This document shows positions 1-8,780 of a stretch of 64,000 bases of DNA, piece after piece. The position numbers and the translations under genes were made by a program. The notes beneath the pieces are model-generated. The model made no database searches, had not been told where the DNA came from, and saw nothing but the letters and a program-made list of their open reading frames with translations. Every line of letters starts with the position of its first letter. The stretch's first letter is position 1. Source of the DNA: Kordia sp050633145 (GTDB lineage: Bacteria > Bacteroidota > Bacteroidia > Flavobacteriales > Flavobacteriaceae); contig NZ_JBOEFY010000012.1 in assembly GCF_050633145.1 (NCBI RefSeq), positions 62,001 through 126,000 on the forward strand. Reading direction: 5' to 3'.

Positions 1-158
1 CGAATTGCAGAAATAAAGAAAGTGCATTTTTATTTTCATCCAGAAAGTATTTCCCAATAATTTCACAAAAAACGTAACGTTTACACTTAAAAGCACACTT
101 ACTTTCTAATTAGACAATTAATAGATATTTTTGCAAAAAAGCCTTTAACATATACGCT
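1..158. other. Upstream region of sppA, no gene seen
   Basis: AT-rich leader with no supportable gene. A TAnnTTTG-type -7 element (TATTTTTG) lies at 126-133, 25 bases before the sppA start, but there is no TTG at the expected -33 position (only TTTC at 103-106), so it is a weak promoter candidate for sppA. The start of a divergent gene could lie beyond the left edge. Confidence 0.35.
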
Positions 159-1925
159 ATGAAATTTTTTAAACGCGTTCTTTCCACTATTGTGGGAATG
201 ATCATTTTTGTTGCCCTTTGTTTTTTAATCTTATTCCTCTTCATTTTCGTCAATGCAGGTTCTGATGACGAGCTGGTAACTGTAAAGAAAAATACAGTAC
301 TAGAATTGGATTTAAGTCAGCCTATTGATGATTACGGCGGACGATTTGACTACAGCAAAGTACCTTTTTACCCAAATACACCAGAATACGATGGATTGTT
401 CAATATTATTGATGCAATCAACTATGCCATTGATGATAAAAAAATTAAAGGGATTTCTATAAAAAACAATTCTATTAGTGCAGGAATGGCACAAACCAAA
501 GCACTTCGTGATGCTTTAGTGGCATTTAAAGAATCGGGGAAATTTATTGTTTCTTACGGAGATTATTATTCTCAAAAAGATTACTATCTAAATTCTGTTG
601 CAGATACAATTTACCTAAACCCAGTTGGTGGATTAGATTTTAAAGGTTTGGCAATGGAACGAATGTATTACAAAGATTTTCAAGAGAAATACGGCGTAAA
701 AATGGAAGTAATTCGTCATGGAAAATATAAAAGTGCTGTTGAAGGCTACATCAGCCAGGAAATGAGTGAAGCCAATAGAGAGCAAATTTCAGTGTTTTTA
801 CAGTCAATTTGGGACGAAATGCGAAAAGAAATCAGCGCAAGCAGAAATATTTCTTCGGCAGAATTAAATGTGTTGGCAGATGAATTAGCTGGGCGAACTG
901 CAAAACGCGCTTTAGAAGCGAAACTGATTGATAAAATAGGATATGAAGACGAATATGAAAGTGGAATTCAACACGCATTAGGAAAAAACACACTTGTAAA
1001 TAGAATTGATATTTACGAATATGCCAGATACACTGGACAACGAAAAGCTACAGGCTTCACAAATAAAAAGATTGCTGTAATTTATGCGCAAGGTCAAATT
1101 ATGTATACCGAAGGTGATGAAACCATCATTGGACAAGGTGTAATGAATGAAGCGCTAAAAGAAGCTAGAGAAGACGATGAGGTAAAAGCTATTGTATTGC
1201 GTATAGATTCTCCTGGAGGAAGCGCATTGGCCAGCGAATTGATTTGGAGAGAAATTGAATTGACCAAGAAGGTAAAACCTGTTATTGTTTCTATGGGAGA
1301 TTTGGCAGCTTCTGGCGGATATTATATTGCGTGTAATGCAGATGAAATTTTTGCAGAACCGAATACCATTACAGGAAGTATCGGTGTTTTTGGCACCATT
1401 CCAAACATGCACAAGTTAGCAGAAGATTTAGGAATTAATGCAGAACAAGTTGGAACGAACAAAAATTCGGTAGAATATAGTGTGTTTGAACCTATGACAG
1501 ACGAGCAACGTGCATTAATTAAAGAAGGTATTGAAGACATTTACGATTTGTTTACACAACGTGTAGCTGACGGACGCGGCATGACACAAGCAGCTGTAGA
1601 TTCCATAGCACAAGGACGTGTTTGGACAGGAAACGATGCTGTAAAAATAGGATTGGTCGATAAAATTGGCGGATTGGATATGGCATTACAAGCAGCGGCA
1701 ACTGCGGCAGACATTTCAGAATATGAAATTTTAGAATTACCTGTATATGAAAAAGATTTACAGAGTATCATAAATCAATATACGGGTGGATACATTCAAA
1801 CCAAAGAAGATATACTACGAGAAGAATTGGGTGATAAAAACTATTTGTTATTACAAAAAATGAAGAAACTTACACAAATGGAAGGTCCACAATTGTTATT
1901 ACCGTATGAAATAGAAATTAAATAA
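159..1925 (+). CDS. sppA: Signal peptide peptidase SppA, long (67K) type
   Basis: Membrane-anchored serine protease that degrades cleaved signal peptides in the inner membrane. At 588 aa it has the length of the two-domain E. coli type, with tandem ClpP-like folds. One N-terminal membrane segment spans about residues 10-32. The catalytic Lys/Ser dyad is visible: the Lys is K191 in YKSAVEG (N-terminal domain) and the Ser is S385 in GDLAASGGYYIA (C-terminal domain), preceded by the oxyanion-type motif RIDSPGGSA. The start at 159 gives the short basic N-terminus expected before the membrane helix. It is a single gene followed by a strong hairpin. Identification is secure from motif order and length. 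Confidence 0.96.
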   Translation: MKFFKRVLSTIVGMIIFVALCFLILFLFIFVNAGSDDELVTVKKNTVLELDLSQPIDDYGGRFDYSKVPFYPNTPEYDGLFNIIDAINYAIDDKKIKGISIKNNSISAGMAQTKALRDALVAFKESGKFIVSYGDYYSQKDYYLNSVADTIYLNPVGGLDFKGLAMERMYYKDFQEKYGVKMEVIRHGKYKSAVEGYISQEMSEANREQISVFLQSIWDEMRKEISASRNISSAELNVLADELAGRTAKRALEAKLIDKIGYEDEYESGIQHALGKNTLVNRIDIYEYARYTGQRKATGFTNKKIAVIYAQGQIMYTEGDETIIGQGVMNEALKEAREDDEVKAIVLRIDSPGGSALASELIWREIELTKKVKPVIVSMGDLAASGGYYIACNADEIFAEPNTITGSIGVFGTIPNMHKLAEDLGINAEQVGTNKNSVEYSVFEPMTDEQRALIKEGIEDIYDLFTQRVADGRGMTQAAVDSIAQGRVWTGNDAVKIGLVDKIGGLDMALQAAATAADISEYEILELPVYEKDLQSIINQYTGGYIQTKEDILREELGDKNYLLLQKMKKLTQMEGPQLLLPYEIEIK

Positions 1926-1946
1926 ACCTACTTTTTTATATAAAAC

Positions 1947-1984
1947 AAAAAGAGCCTTTCCACAAAAATGGAAAGGCTCTTTTA
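1947..1984. terminator. Bidirectional rho-independent terminator
   Basis: Inverted repeat AAAGAGCCTTTCC / GGAAAGGCTCTTT with a short A-rich loop, flanked by A and T tracts. It lies between the sppA stop and the stop of the convergent RiPP precursor gene, so it can end transcription from both sides. Confidence 0.9.
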
Positions 1985-2005
1985 TAATAGCTTTTTTATA
2001 ATGTA

Positions 2006-2167
2006 TTATAAACACCAGCAGTAAGATCCACCACCTAATATAATAGAAATTGGATGATCACAGTTTCTATGTTGAGATCCTCCTACTACTTTAGTTTTAG
2101 TTGAATTATCGATAGCTGAAATAGATTTCTTGTTAAGCTTCAAGTTTTTTAAATTCTTTTTTTTCAT
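2006..2167 (-). CDS. Orphan lanthipeptide-like RiPP precursor (53 aa)
   Basis: Read directly from the minus strand. The 53-residue peptide starts MKKKNLKNLKLNKKSIS, the leader type of Bacteroidota class I lanthipeptide/GG-leader natural-product precursors, and has a Gly-Gly at residues 29-30. The putative core after GG holds Ser31, Ser41 and Ser48 and Cys36, Cys50 and Cys52, ending SYCWCL, which would suit thioether rings. A second glycine run (residues 45-47) leaves the exact cleavage site uncertain. No LanB, LanC, radical-SAM enzyme or peptidase-containing exporter lies within the window, so any modification enzyme would act from elsewhere. It converges on sppA and shares its terminator. 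The leader resembles the gene at 6022; the core does not. Family assignment comes from leader recognition; ring formation is inference. Confidence 0.82.
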   Translation of the reverse strand: MKKKNLKNLKLNKKSISAIDNSTKTKVVGGSQHRNCDHPISIILGGGSYCWCL

Positions 2168-2252
2168 AATAATAAGATTTTGTGATTAATATTGAGGCTA
2201 AACTACACTCTCAAAACACAGAAACAAAACACTTATAATCAACTATTTATAA

Positions 2253-2282
2253 ATTACGAGTCGTAATATATAAATTACGACT
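2253..2282. promoter_or_regulatory. Three ATTACGA half-sites, candidate operator
   Basis: The heptamer ATTACGA occurs forward at 2253-2259, inverted (TCGTAAT) at 2261-2267 and forward again at 2274-2280. Pairwise these form TTACGA-G-TCGTAA (1-nt centre) and AGTCGTAAT/ATTACGACT (6-nt centre). It sits in the divergent gap between the RiPP precursor (start 2167) and yhhQ (start 2348). The arrangement suits a dimeric DNA-binding protein. It lacks a T-tract and G+C-rich stem, so it is not a terminator. Function is inferred. Confidence 0.5.
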
Positions 2283-2347
2283 GTTAGTTAAACACCTGCT
2301 TTTTAGTAGTTTTAAATATTATACTGTAAGTTTAGTATCTTTGTTTT

Positions 2348-3076
2348 ATGACAGTAGCCGACAAAAAACTAGCCAGCAAAATTTACCTATATCTTGCTGC
2401 ACTATTCATTACATCTTTAGTTGTATCTAACTTAATTTTTTTAAAGTTTATTTATTGGTATCCTTTTGATATGGAAATTTTTGGTGAAAAACTATTCAAA
2501 CTTTCCGTGGGATTGTTACCATATCCACTCACCTTCTTAATTACAGATGCCATTTCAGAAATCTATGGAAAAAAGAAAGCCAATCAAGTAGTAATAGCAG
2601 GGATTTTTGCTTCATTCTTTTCTTTAGGAGTTATCTATATTGCAAAATATGCACCTGCTTTGCCCGATTCACGCGTAAGCGATGACACTTTCAATCTTGT
2701 TTTTGGAAATGCGCCATTGGCTGTATTAGCTTCTATGCTTGCTTATCTTTTTGCGCAGTTTATTGATATTAAATTATATCATTATTGGAAAAAACTTACC
2801 AAAGGGAAACATTTATGGCTACGAAATAACTTTTCCACATTTGCATCTCAATTTATTGACACTTTTTCTGTCATAACATTATTATGTGTTTTTGAAATTT
2901 TACCATGGGATATTTATTTAGGATTAATTGCAAGTGGTGTTATCTTTAAAATACTTGTCGCTTTTGTTGATACGCCATTTTTATATTTGATAGTTTATGC
3001 ATTTAGAAAACGTTTTGGCTTGAAAATTGGAGAAGAGATAGACTTAGATAGCTATACTGAAGAAACAGTAAAATAA
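2348..3076 (+). CDS. yhhQ: Queuosine precursor transporter (VUT/YhhQ family)
   Basis: Integral membrane protein of 242 aa with about six hydrophobic segments, matching the VUT (DUF165) family, whose E. coli member YhhQ imports queuosine precursors (preQ0/preQ1) for tRNA modification. The family signature is visible as LPYPLTFLITDAISEIYGKK near residues 57-77, plus the conserved first helix ITSLVVSNL. The start is at the only sensible ATG ahead of the first membrane helix. It appears monocistronic, with the ATTACGA half-sites about 70-95 nt upstream. Substrate is assigned from family knowledge, not from neighbours; no queuosine biosynthesis gene is in the window. Confidence 0.9.
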   Translation: MTVADKKLASKIYLYLAALFITSLVVSNLIFLKFIYWYPFDMEIFGEKLFKLSVGLLPYPLTFLITDAISEIYGKKKANQVVIAGIFASFFSLGVIYIAKYAPALPDSRVSDDTFNLVFGNAPLAVLASMLAYLFAQFIDIKLYHYWKKLTKGKHLWLRNNFSTFASQFIDTFSVITLLCVFEILPWDIYLGLIASGVIFKILVAFVDTPFLYLIVYAFRKRFGLKIGEEIDLDSYTEETVK

Positions 3077-3155
3077 ATATATCTGAAACTTTACCAACTT
3101 CTTAACAGTGATCCTTTTATATTTCACGTTATTGGAAGCAGCAAAAGCCGAAGTC

Positions 3156-5804
3156 ATGAAAGTAAAAAAAATACTTAAAAGAACTGGAATTACACTCTTA
3201 ATTCTCATCATTGCCTTAATAGCGACTCCTTATATTTTTAAGGATAAAATTATTGCAATGGTAAAGGAAAGCATCAACGAAAATATAAATGCTCGTGTTG
3301 ACTTTACAGATGCTGATATTAGTTTTTTTCGAAATTTCCCAAAAGCTTCTATCGTATTACACGATGTAGAAGTAATAAACAATGCACCTTTTGAAAATGA
3401 CACACTTTTTTACGGAAAAGAAGTTGCAGTAACTACAGGCATTGGCGAACTTTTTAAAGGTGAAAATGAAGCTATTCAAATTTATAGTTTTACCATTGAC
3501 GATGGAAAAATTAATATTAAAGTTGACGAAGAAGGAAACGCAAATTATGATATTGCAAAACCGAGTGAAACTCCAGAAACGACTGAAGCTACCGAAGAAA
3601 CATCCAATTTTAAGTTAAAAATAGACAATTACCATATTTTAAATACCGACATCAAATACCACGATGCTAAAGGGAAGACTTTTTTAACTGTGGAAAATTT
3701 ACAACATGAAGGTTTTGGCGATTTTTCATTGGAAACCTCTGAGCTGGAAACGACCACAAATGCCCTTATTTCGTTTGCACTAGATGATATGCACTATATC
3801 AACAAACAGCAAATTGCTTTAGATGCGTTGATTGGTATGGATCTAGTCAACGGAAAATATACTTTTTTAGAAAATGAAGCTTTAATCAATCAGTTGCCGT
3901 TAAAGTTTGATGGCTTTGTGAAAATCAATCCAGATTCACAGGAAATTGATTTGGAATTAAAAACGCCTTCTTCCGATTTTAAAAACTTTTTAGCTGTCAT
4001 TCCTGAAGCGTATGCAAAAAACATTTCAGATGTAAAAACGACAGGAAACTTTGAAGTTTCAGGAGAAATTAAAGGGATTGTTGACGAAACACATATTCCT
4101 AAAATTGACATTAAAGTTGTTTCAAACAATGCATCTTTCAAATATCCCGATTTGCCGAAGAGCGTAGAAAACATCCATATTGATGCGCAATTAAAAAACA
4201 CAACTGGAAAAACAGCAGATACACATCTTAAGATTAACAATCTCGCTTTTAAAATTGATCAGGATACATTCCGTGGAAACGGAACACTTTCACAGCTTAC
4301 TACAAATCCGAAAGTGAATGCAACAATTAAAGGGAAATTGAATTTAGGAAACATTTCGCAGGCATATCCAATTGAATTGAACAAAGAGTTGAGCGGAATT
4401 TTAGATGCAAATTTGACAACGAATTTTGACATGAACGCCATCGAAAACGAAAAATATGAACGTATTAAAAATACTGGAAACCTAAAGGTGACTGACTTCT
4501 TATTTTCTTCAAAAGATGTTGTAAATCCGTTAGCAATTTCAGAAGCAGCTATTGATTTTGTTCCTGGAAGAATTTCACTTAGAAAATTTGATGCAAAAAG
4601 CGGAAAAAGTGACTTTAACGCCACAGGAAAGATTGAAAATTTACTCGGATTTTTGTTTAATGAAGATAAACTCAAAGGAGATTTCAATGTGAATTCAGAC
4701 GTATTCCACGTAAGTGATTTTATGGTAGCAAGCGAGGAAGGAAGCGAAAATCAGAACACAGAAGTAACACAAGGAGAAGCACTAAAAATTCCTGCGTTTT
4801 TAGATTGTAATATCAATGTAAATTCAAAAAAGGTATTTTACGATAATATTCAATTAAATAATGTAAAAGGAAATTTATCTTTAGTTGATGGAGAAGCAAT
4901 TTTAGACAATGTGACTTCCGATGTTTTTGATGGAAAGATTACCATGAGCGGTTTGGTTTCAACAAAAAAAGAGACACCGACATTTGCCATGGATTTAGGC
5001 ATGGATTCATTCGATTTATCAAAATCATTTAATGGATTAGAGTTACTTCAAACCATTGCACCAATAGCAAAAGCTTTAGACGGAAAATTAAACACAAATA
5101 TTTCGTTGAAAGGTGATTTAAGTCAAAGTTACACACCTAATTTTACTACGATTTCTGGGAACGCTTTCGCGGAATTAATCACGACTACTTTAAAATCTAG
5201 CAATATTGACTTTTTCAATACGATTAATGACAAACTCACTTTTATTGATTTGAATAAAATAGATATTGAGGACATTAAAGCAAAGTTGTCTTTTGATGAT
5301 GGAAAAGTAAGCGTAAAACCATTTTCATTTAATTATAAAGACATTGAAATTACGGTTGACGGAAGTCACGGATTCGATCAATCGTTAAACTATAATGCTA
5401 CATTTCAGATTCCTGCAAAATACTTAGGTTCGGAAGTTACGAGTTTGCTTTCGCAGATAAAATCGGAAGAAGCCAAAAACATTTCTATTCCTGTATCTAC
5501 AAAGATTAGCGGAAACTTTACAAGTCCAAATTTCACAACCGATTTAGCAAGTGCCACTAAAGATTTAGCTGCGAAATTGATAAAAATTAAAGCGCAAGAA
5601 GCCTTAGGAAACATTAAAACAGGGAATGATAAAATTGATGGACTTTTGGATGGAATTTTAGGAAATGACAAGAAAAAAGATTCTACGGTTACCACACCAA
5701 ATTCTACTATTAAAGATGTAAAGAGTGTTATTAACGAATTAGGAATTTTTAACAAGCGTAAAAAGAAGAAGGAAACTGAGAAGAAAAAGGATTCGGTGAA
5801 TTAG
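3156..5804 (+). CDS. AsmA-like C-terminal domain protein
   Basis: Large envelope protein (882 aa from the ATG at 3156) with one N-terminal membrane helix (about residues 8-28) and a long periplasmic region rich in beta-strand patterns. Members of the AsmA family are implicated in outer-membrane assembly and bridge-like lipid transport. The N-terminal motif with FFRNFPKASIVLHDVEV and the later repeats of LxGxFNVNSDVFHVSDF type fit flavobacterial AsmA proteins. The C-terminus is Lys-rich (NKRKKKKETEKKKDS). The frame is open upstream to a GTG at 3108, but the ATG at 3156 gives the normal MKVKKILK-plus-helix start. About 80 bases separate it from yhhQ. Family is clear, precise role is not. Confidence 0.85.
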   Translation: MKVKKILKRTGITLLILIIALIATPYIFKDKIIAMVKESINENINARVDFTDADISFFRNFPKASIVLHDVEVINNAPFENDTLFYGKEVAVTTGIGELFKGENEAIQIYSFTIDDGKINIKVDEEGNANYDIAKPSETPETTEATEETSNFKLKIDNYHILNTDIKYHDAKGKTFLTVENLQHEGFGDFSLETSELETTTNALISFALDDMHYINKQQIALDALIGMDLVNGKYTFLENEALINQLPLKFDGFVKINPDSQEIDLELKTPSSDFKNFLAVIPEAYAKNISDVKTTGNFEVSGEIKGIVDETHIPKIDIKVVSNNASFKYPDLPKSVENIHIDAQLKNTTGKTADTHLKINNLAFKIDQDTFRGNGTLSQLTTNPKVNATIKGKLNLGNISQAYPIELNKELSGILDANLTTNFDMNAIENEKYERIKNTGNLKVTDFLFSSKDVVNPLAISEAAIDFVPGRISLRKFDAKSGKSDFNATGKIENLLGFLFNEDKLKGDFNVNSDVFHVSDFMVASEEGSENQNTEVTQGEALKIPAFLDCNINVNSKKVFYDNIQLNNVKGNLSLVDGEAILDNVTSDVFDGKITMSGLVSTKKETPTFAMDLGMDSFDLSKSFNGLELLQTIAPIAKALDGKLNTNISLKGDLSQSYTPNFTTISGNAFAELITTTLKSSNIDFFNTINDKLTFIDLNKIDIEDIKAKLSFDDGKVSVKPFSFNYKDIEITVDGSHGFDQSLNYNATFQIPAKYLGSEVTSLLSQIKSEEAKNISIPVSTKISGNFTSPNFTTDLASATKDLAAKLIKIKAQEALGNIKTGNDKIDGLLDGILGNDKKKDSTVTTPNSTIKDVKSVINELGIFNKRKKKKETEKKKDSVN

Positions 5805-6021
5805 GTTTTTAGAAAGTATTGAGGTGTTAGTAGTGAGTATTGAGAGGTTTCAAAATAACCGTTGAATTAATGATTTACAAAATGAAACAATTCGTGAATT
5901 CGTGGCAAGTTTTTTTTATGGATTCACAAAACAATTTCAATTTAAATGTTAAGTATGGTATTCCCGTAAATAATTCATAATTCATTTTTATAATTTTTGG
6001 CTCTAATCAAAAAATTATATC

Positions 6022-6177
6022 ATGAAAAAAAAGAATCTTAACTTATTGAAATTTACCAAAAAGTCCATTTCCAATCTTTCAAACAACGACGCTAACAGCT
6101 TAAAAGGAGGAACTTTTGTTACTCTTTATTGCTCTATGAGCGCTGAAGAACATAAATGTGACCCTTGTAACGACTAA
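6022..6177 (+). CDS. Orphan lanthipeptide-like RiPP precursor (51 aa)
   Basis: The 51-residue peptide starts MKKKNLNLLKFTKKSIS, nearly the same leader as the minus-strand gene at 2006-2167, and has Gly-Gly at residues 29-30 (SLKGG). The putative core, residues 31-51, has Thr31, Thr34, Ser38 and Ser40 and Cys37, Cys46 and Cys49 (KCDPC), a plausible Ser/Thr-plus-Cys lanthipeptide core. It differs completely from the core of the other precursor. No modifying enzyme or transporter is adjacent; the neighbours are an AsmA-like gene and a DUF2797 gene. It is followed by an inverted-repeat element at 6191-6254. The class follows from the leader; product structure is unknown. Confidence 0.82.
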   Translation: MKKKNLNLLKFTKKSISNLSNNDANSLKGGTFVTLYCSMSAEEHKCDPCND

Positions 6178-6190
6178 TATTTCAACATAA

Positions 6191-6254
6191 GTACGGAGTA
6201 TGGTCGAGATTCAATAAAAAAGAAATCCTCCTAAGGTTCTCGACTGTACTCTAC
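6191..6254. repeat. Inverted-repeat element with GAGTAnnGTCGAGA arms
   Basis: Imperfect inverted repeat: the left arm (GTACGGAGTATGGTCGAGA at 6191-6209) pairs with the right arm (TCTCGACTGTACTCTAC, ending 6254) across a loop of about 28 nt. The arms match those of the element at 37595-37669 (core GAGTGCAGTCGAGA), so both belong to one dispersed intergenic family. It could act as a weak terminator for the RiPP precursor just upstream. Confidence 0.6.
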
Positions 6255-6337
6255 CCATCGTTTAGTGTTTCTTATTTGTGTTGAAATTCTAAAAAAATAC
6301 AAGCAATTTATAAAGCTTCCTACTAGCAATTAAAAAT

Positions 6338-7132
6338 CTATTTAATCCCCAAATTCACTACCAAACCTTCGTTTCCGCGTACGTTAAAAACCGTATTATC
6401 TTCAAAAATTAAGTATTGCCCTTTAATACCTTTTAGCACACCTTCAAAATTTGGTGTTTTGCTGAGGTTTAAGCTTTTCACTTTTTCAGGATATGAAAGC
6501 ACAGGAAAATCCAATTCGACCACTTCTCTATTCGGTAAATAGTATTCTTTTGCTTCTTCTGGAATAAATTGTTGAAGCTCTTCTTTTTTAGCTAACAAAT
6601 CAGCATCTTCATTTAAGTTTTGAAGCATTTTTCGCCAATTCGTTTTATCTGTCACGAAAGATTTTAATGCAACTTCCGTAATTCCTGCTAAATATCTGTT
6701 TGGAACTTCTACAATTTCTACTGCTTTTACTGCTCCTTGATCTATCCAACGTGTTGGAACTTGCCCTTTTCGTGTGACACCAACTTTTACTTCGCTCGAT
6801 AATGCTAAATATACAATATGTGGTTGCAATTGCACTTTTTTCTCATATTCCAAATCGCGGTCTTCAACATTTAAATGTGCTGTACTTAATTCAGGTCTCA
6901 TAATCCAATCGCCAGCCGTCGGAATTTCAAAAAAACAGCTTTTACAGAACCCTTGACGGTAAATTTGTTTATTTAAATGACAATTTAGGCATTCAAATTC
7001 TTCAAAATTTAAAGTCAGTGTTTTATTAAGTAATTGATTCATATTCAGGAAATCATCCTCAAAATTTAGGTAATATTGAATCGGATTTCCGAACTCTGTT
7101 TGCATTTTTGTTAAAACACCTTTGTACATCAT
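6338..7132 (-). CDS. DUF2797 domain-containing protein
   Basis: 264-aa soluble protein of the DUF2797 family, which has no established biochemical role. A likely zinc-binding module with paired Cys is visible near residues 48-70 (CLNC ... CKSC), followed by IVYLALSSEVKVGVTRKGQVPTRWIDQGA at about 105-135; this resembles the GIY-YIG-like motif seen in this family. There is no signal peptide or membrane segment, so it is cytoplasmic. It is divergent from the GH3 gene at 7266 with a 133-base gap. Start at 7132; an alternative internal Met lies nine residues in (MQTEFG). Confidence 0.85.
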   Translation of the reverse strand: MMYKGVLTKMQTEFGNPIQYYLNFEDDFLNMNQLLNKTLTLNFEEFECLNCHLNKQIYRQGFCKSCFFEIPTAGDWIMRPELSTAHLNVEDRDLEYEKKVQLQPHIVYLALSSEVKVGVTRKGQVPTRWIDQGAVKAVEIVEVPNRYLAGITEVALKSFVTDKTNWRKMLQNLNEDADLLAKKEELQQFIPEEAKEYYLPNREVVELDFPVLSYPEKVKSLNLSKTPNFEGVLKGIKGQYLIFEDNTVFNVRGNEGLVVNLGIK

Positions 7133-7265
7133 TAAAGATTTTTGCTATTTTTATTCACTTAAAGTATGCTTACTTCTTAAGAAAAGCGTTAACGAAAGTA
7201 AAAAACTTTTCGCGAGTAGCCATATTTTAACAACTAAAATCACAACCGAATAACCTGAATACATC

Positions 7266-8780
7266 ATGCCGATACCATTAGTAAATTCTATTGCTTCTTG
7301 GTTTTTGAAAAAACGCATCTCTCAAATAGAGCATTTTTTGAAAAACCCAAACGAGGTACAATTAGAACTATTGGTCAATTTATTGAGTACGGCAAAAAAA
7401 ACAGAAATTGGTAAACAATACGATTTTACTACAATTACCGATTACAAAACCTTTACCGAACGTATTCCCGTTACAACATACGAAGACATTCAACCTATGA
7501 TTGAACGTTCTCGTAAAGGAGAATCAAATATTTTTTGGCCAAAACCAATTAAATGGTTTGCAAAGTCGAGCGGAACAACCAATGCAAAAAGTAAGTTTAT
7601 TCCTGTAAGTGACGATTCTTTAGAATACTGTCATTATGCGGCGAGTAAAGATTTGCTGTGCATGTATTTGAACAACAATCCTGGTGCGCAATTATTTAAT
7701 GGAAAAAGTTTGCGCTTGGGCGGAAGCAAAGAATTGTATGAACAAAACGGAACATATTACGGTGATTTGTCTGCAATTTTAATTGATAATTTACCGCTTT
7801 GGGCAGAATTTAGCAGTACGCCAAGTAGCAAAGTTTCGCTTATGGGCGATTGGGAAGTTAAGATTGATGCCATTATTAAAGAATCCTTACGAGAAAATGT
7901 AACAAGTTTAGCTGGTGTTCCATCTTGGATGCTTGTTTTAATGAATGAAGTTTTAGAACAAACTCAAAAAGCAAACCTCTTTGAAGTATGGCCAAATTTA
8001 GAAGCATATTTTCATGGAGGTGTAAGTTTTGCTCCGTATGAAGAGCAGTATCGAAATTTATTGCCGAGCGATACTTTTAAGTATTACGAAATTTACAATG
8101 CTTCTGAGGGTTTCTTTGCCATTCAAGATCGAAACAACTCTGATGAATTGTTGCTTATGCTTGACTATGGAATTTTTTATGAGTTCATTCCGATGGATAC
8201 ATTTCATACACCAGATCAGAAAGTAATTCCATTATCGGACGTTGAAGTTGGTCAAAACTACGCAGTTGTTATAACGACTAACGGCGGTTTGTGGCGTTAT
8301 ATGATTGGCGATACGATACGATTTACTTCAGTTGATCCATATCGTGTAAAAGTTACTGGAAGAACAAAGCATCACATCAATGTTTTTGGTGAAGAATTAA
8401 TTATTGAAAATGCCGAAGATGCATTAAGAAGAGTTTGCGTCGCTACAAAATCTAAAATTGTAGAATATACGGCTGGTCCTATTTTTATGCACAATGGTGA
8501 AAAAGGTGCTCATGAATGGATTATCGAATTTAAAAAAGCACCAGAAAATATTGACGAATTTGCTTTTCTATTGGATGAAGCGCTTCAAAACATCAATTCA
8601 GACTACGAAGCAAAACGTTTTAATAATATGACTTTAAACAGTCTTAAATTAAATGTTGCACGTCCTGGATTATTTTACGATTGGCTAAAAAAGAAAGACA
8701 AACTTGGTGGCCAACATAAAATTCCTAGACTCTCAAATCAGCGTTTATATTTAGATGAATTACTTCAAATGAACACCTAG
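7266..8780 (+). CDS. GH3 auxin-responsive promoter family protein
   Basis: 504-aa member of the GH3 superfamily, ATP-dependent acyl-adenylating enzymes. The plant members conjugate amino acids to hormone carboxylates; the substrates of bacterial members are largely unknown. The ATP-binding motif is visible as KWFAKSSGTTNAKSKFIP near residues 97-114. Further adenylation motifs appear as YNASEGFFA (about 277-285) and GGLWRYMIGDTIRFT (about 339-353), with the C-terminal subdomain at TGRTKHHINVFGEELI. Length is as usual for bacterial members. No signal peptide. It stands alone, divergent from the DUF2797 gene, so context does not reveal the acyl or amine substrate. Confidence 0.93.
   Translation: MPIPLVNSIASWFLKKRISQIEHFLKNPNEVQLELLVNLLSTAKKTEIGKQYDFTTITDYKTFTERIPVTTYEDIQPMIERSRKGESNIFWPKPIKWFAKSSGTTNAKSKFIPVSDDSLEYCHYAASKDLLCMYLNNNPGAQLFNGKSLRLGGSKELYEQNGTYYGDLSAILIDNLPLWAEFSSTPSSKVSLMGDWEVKIDAIIKESLRENVTSLAGVPSWMLVLMNEVLEQTQKANLFEVWPNLEAYFHGGVSFAPYEEQYRNLLPSDTFKYYEIYNASEGFFAIQDRNNSDELLLMLDYGIFYEFIPMDTFHTPDQKVIPLSDVEVGQNYAVVITTNGGLWRYMIGDTIRFTSVDPYRVKVTGRTKHHINVFGEELIIENAEDALRRVCVATKSKIVEYTAGPIFMHNGEKGAHEWIIEFKKAPENIDEFAFLLDEALQNINSDYEAKRFNNMTLNSLKLNVARPGLFYDWLKKKDKLGGQHKIPRLSNQRLYLDELLQMNT

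Noticed and set aside
2259..2282. ATTACGA inverted repeat as a terminator
   Set aside because: The stem is AT-rich, has no T-tract and lies between divergent gene starts.
2336..2343. TATCTTTG as promoter of yhhQ
   Set aside because: It matches the TAnnTTTG pattern but is only four bases before the ATG and lacks a TTG at the right distance, so its transcript would start at or after the start codon.
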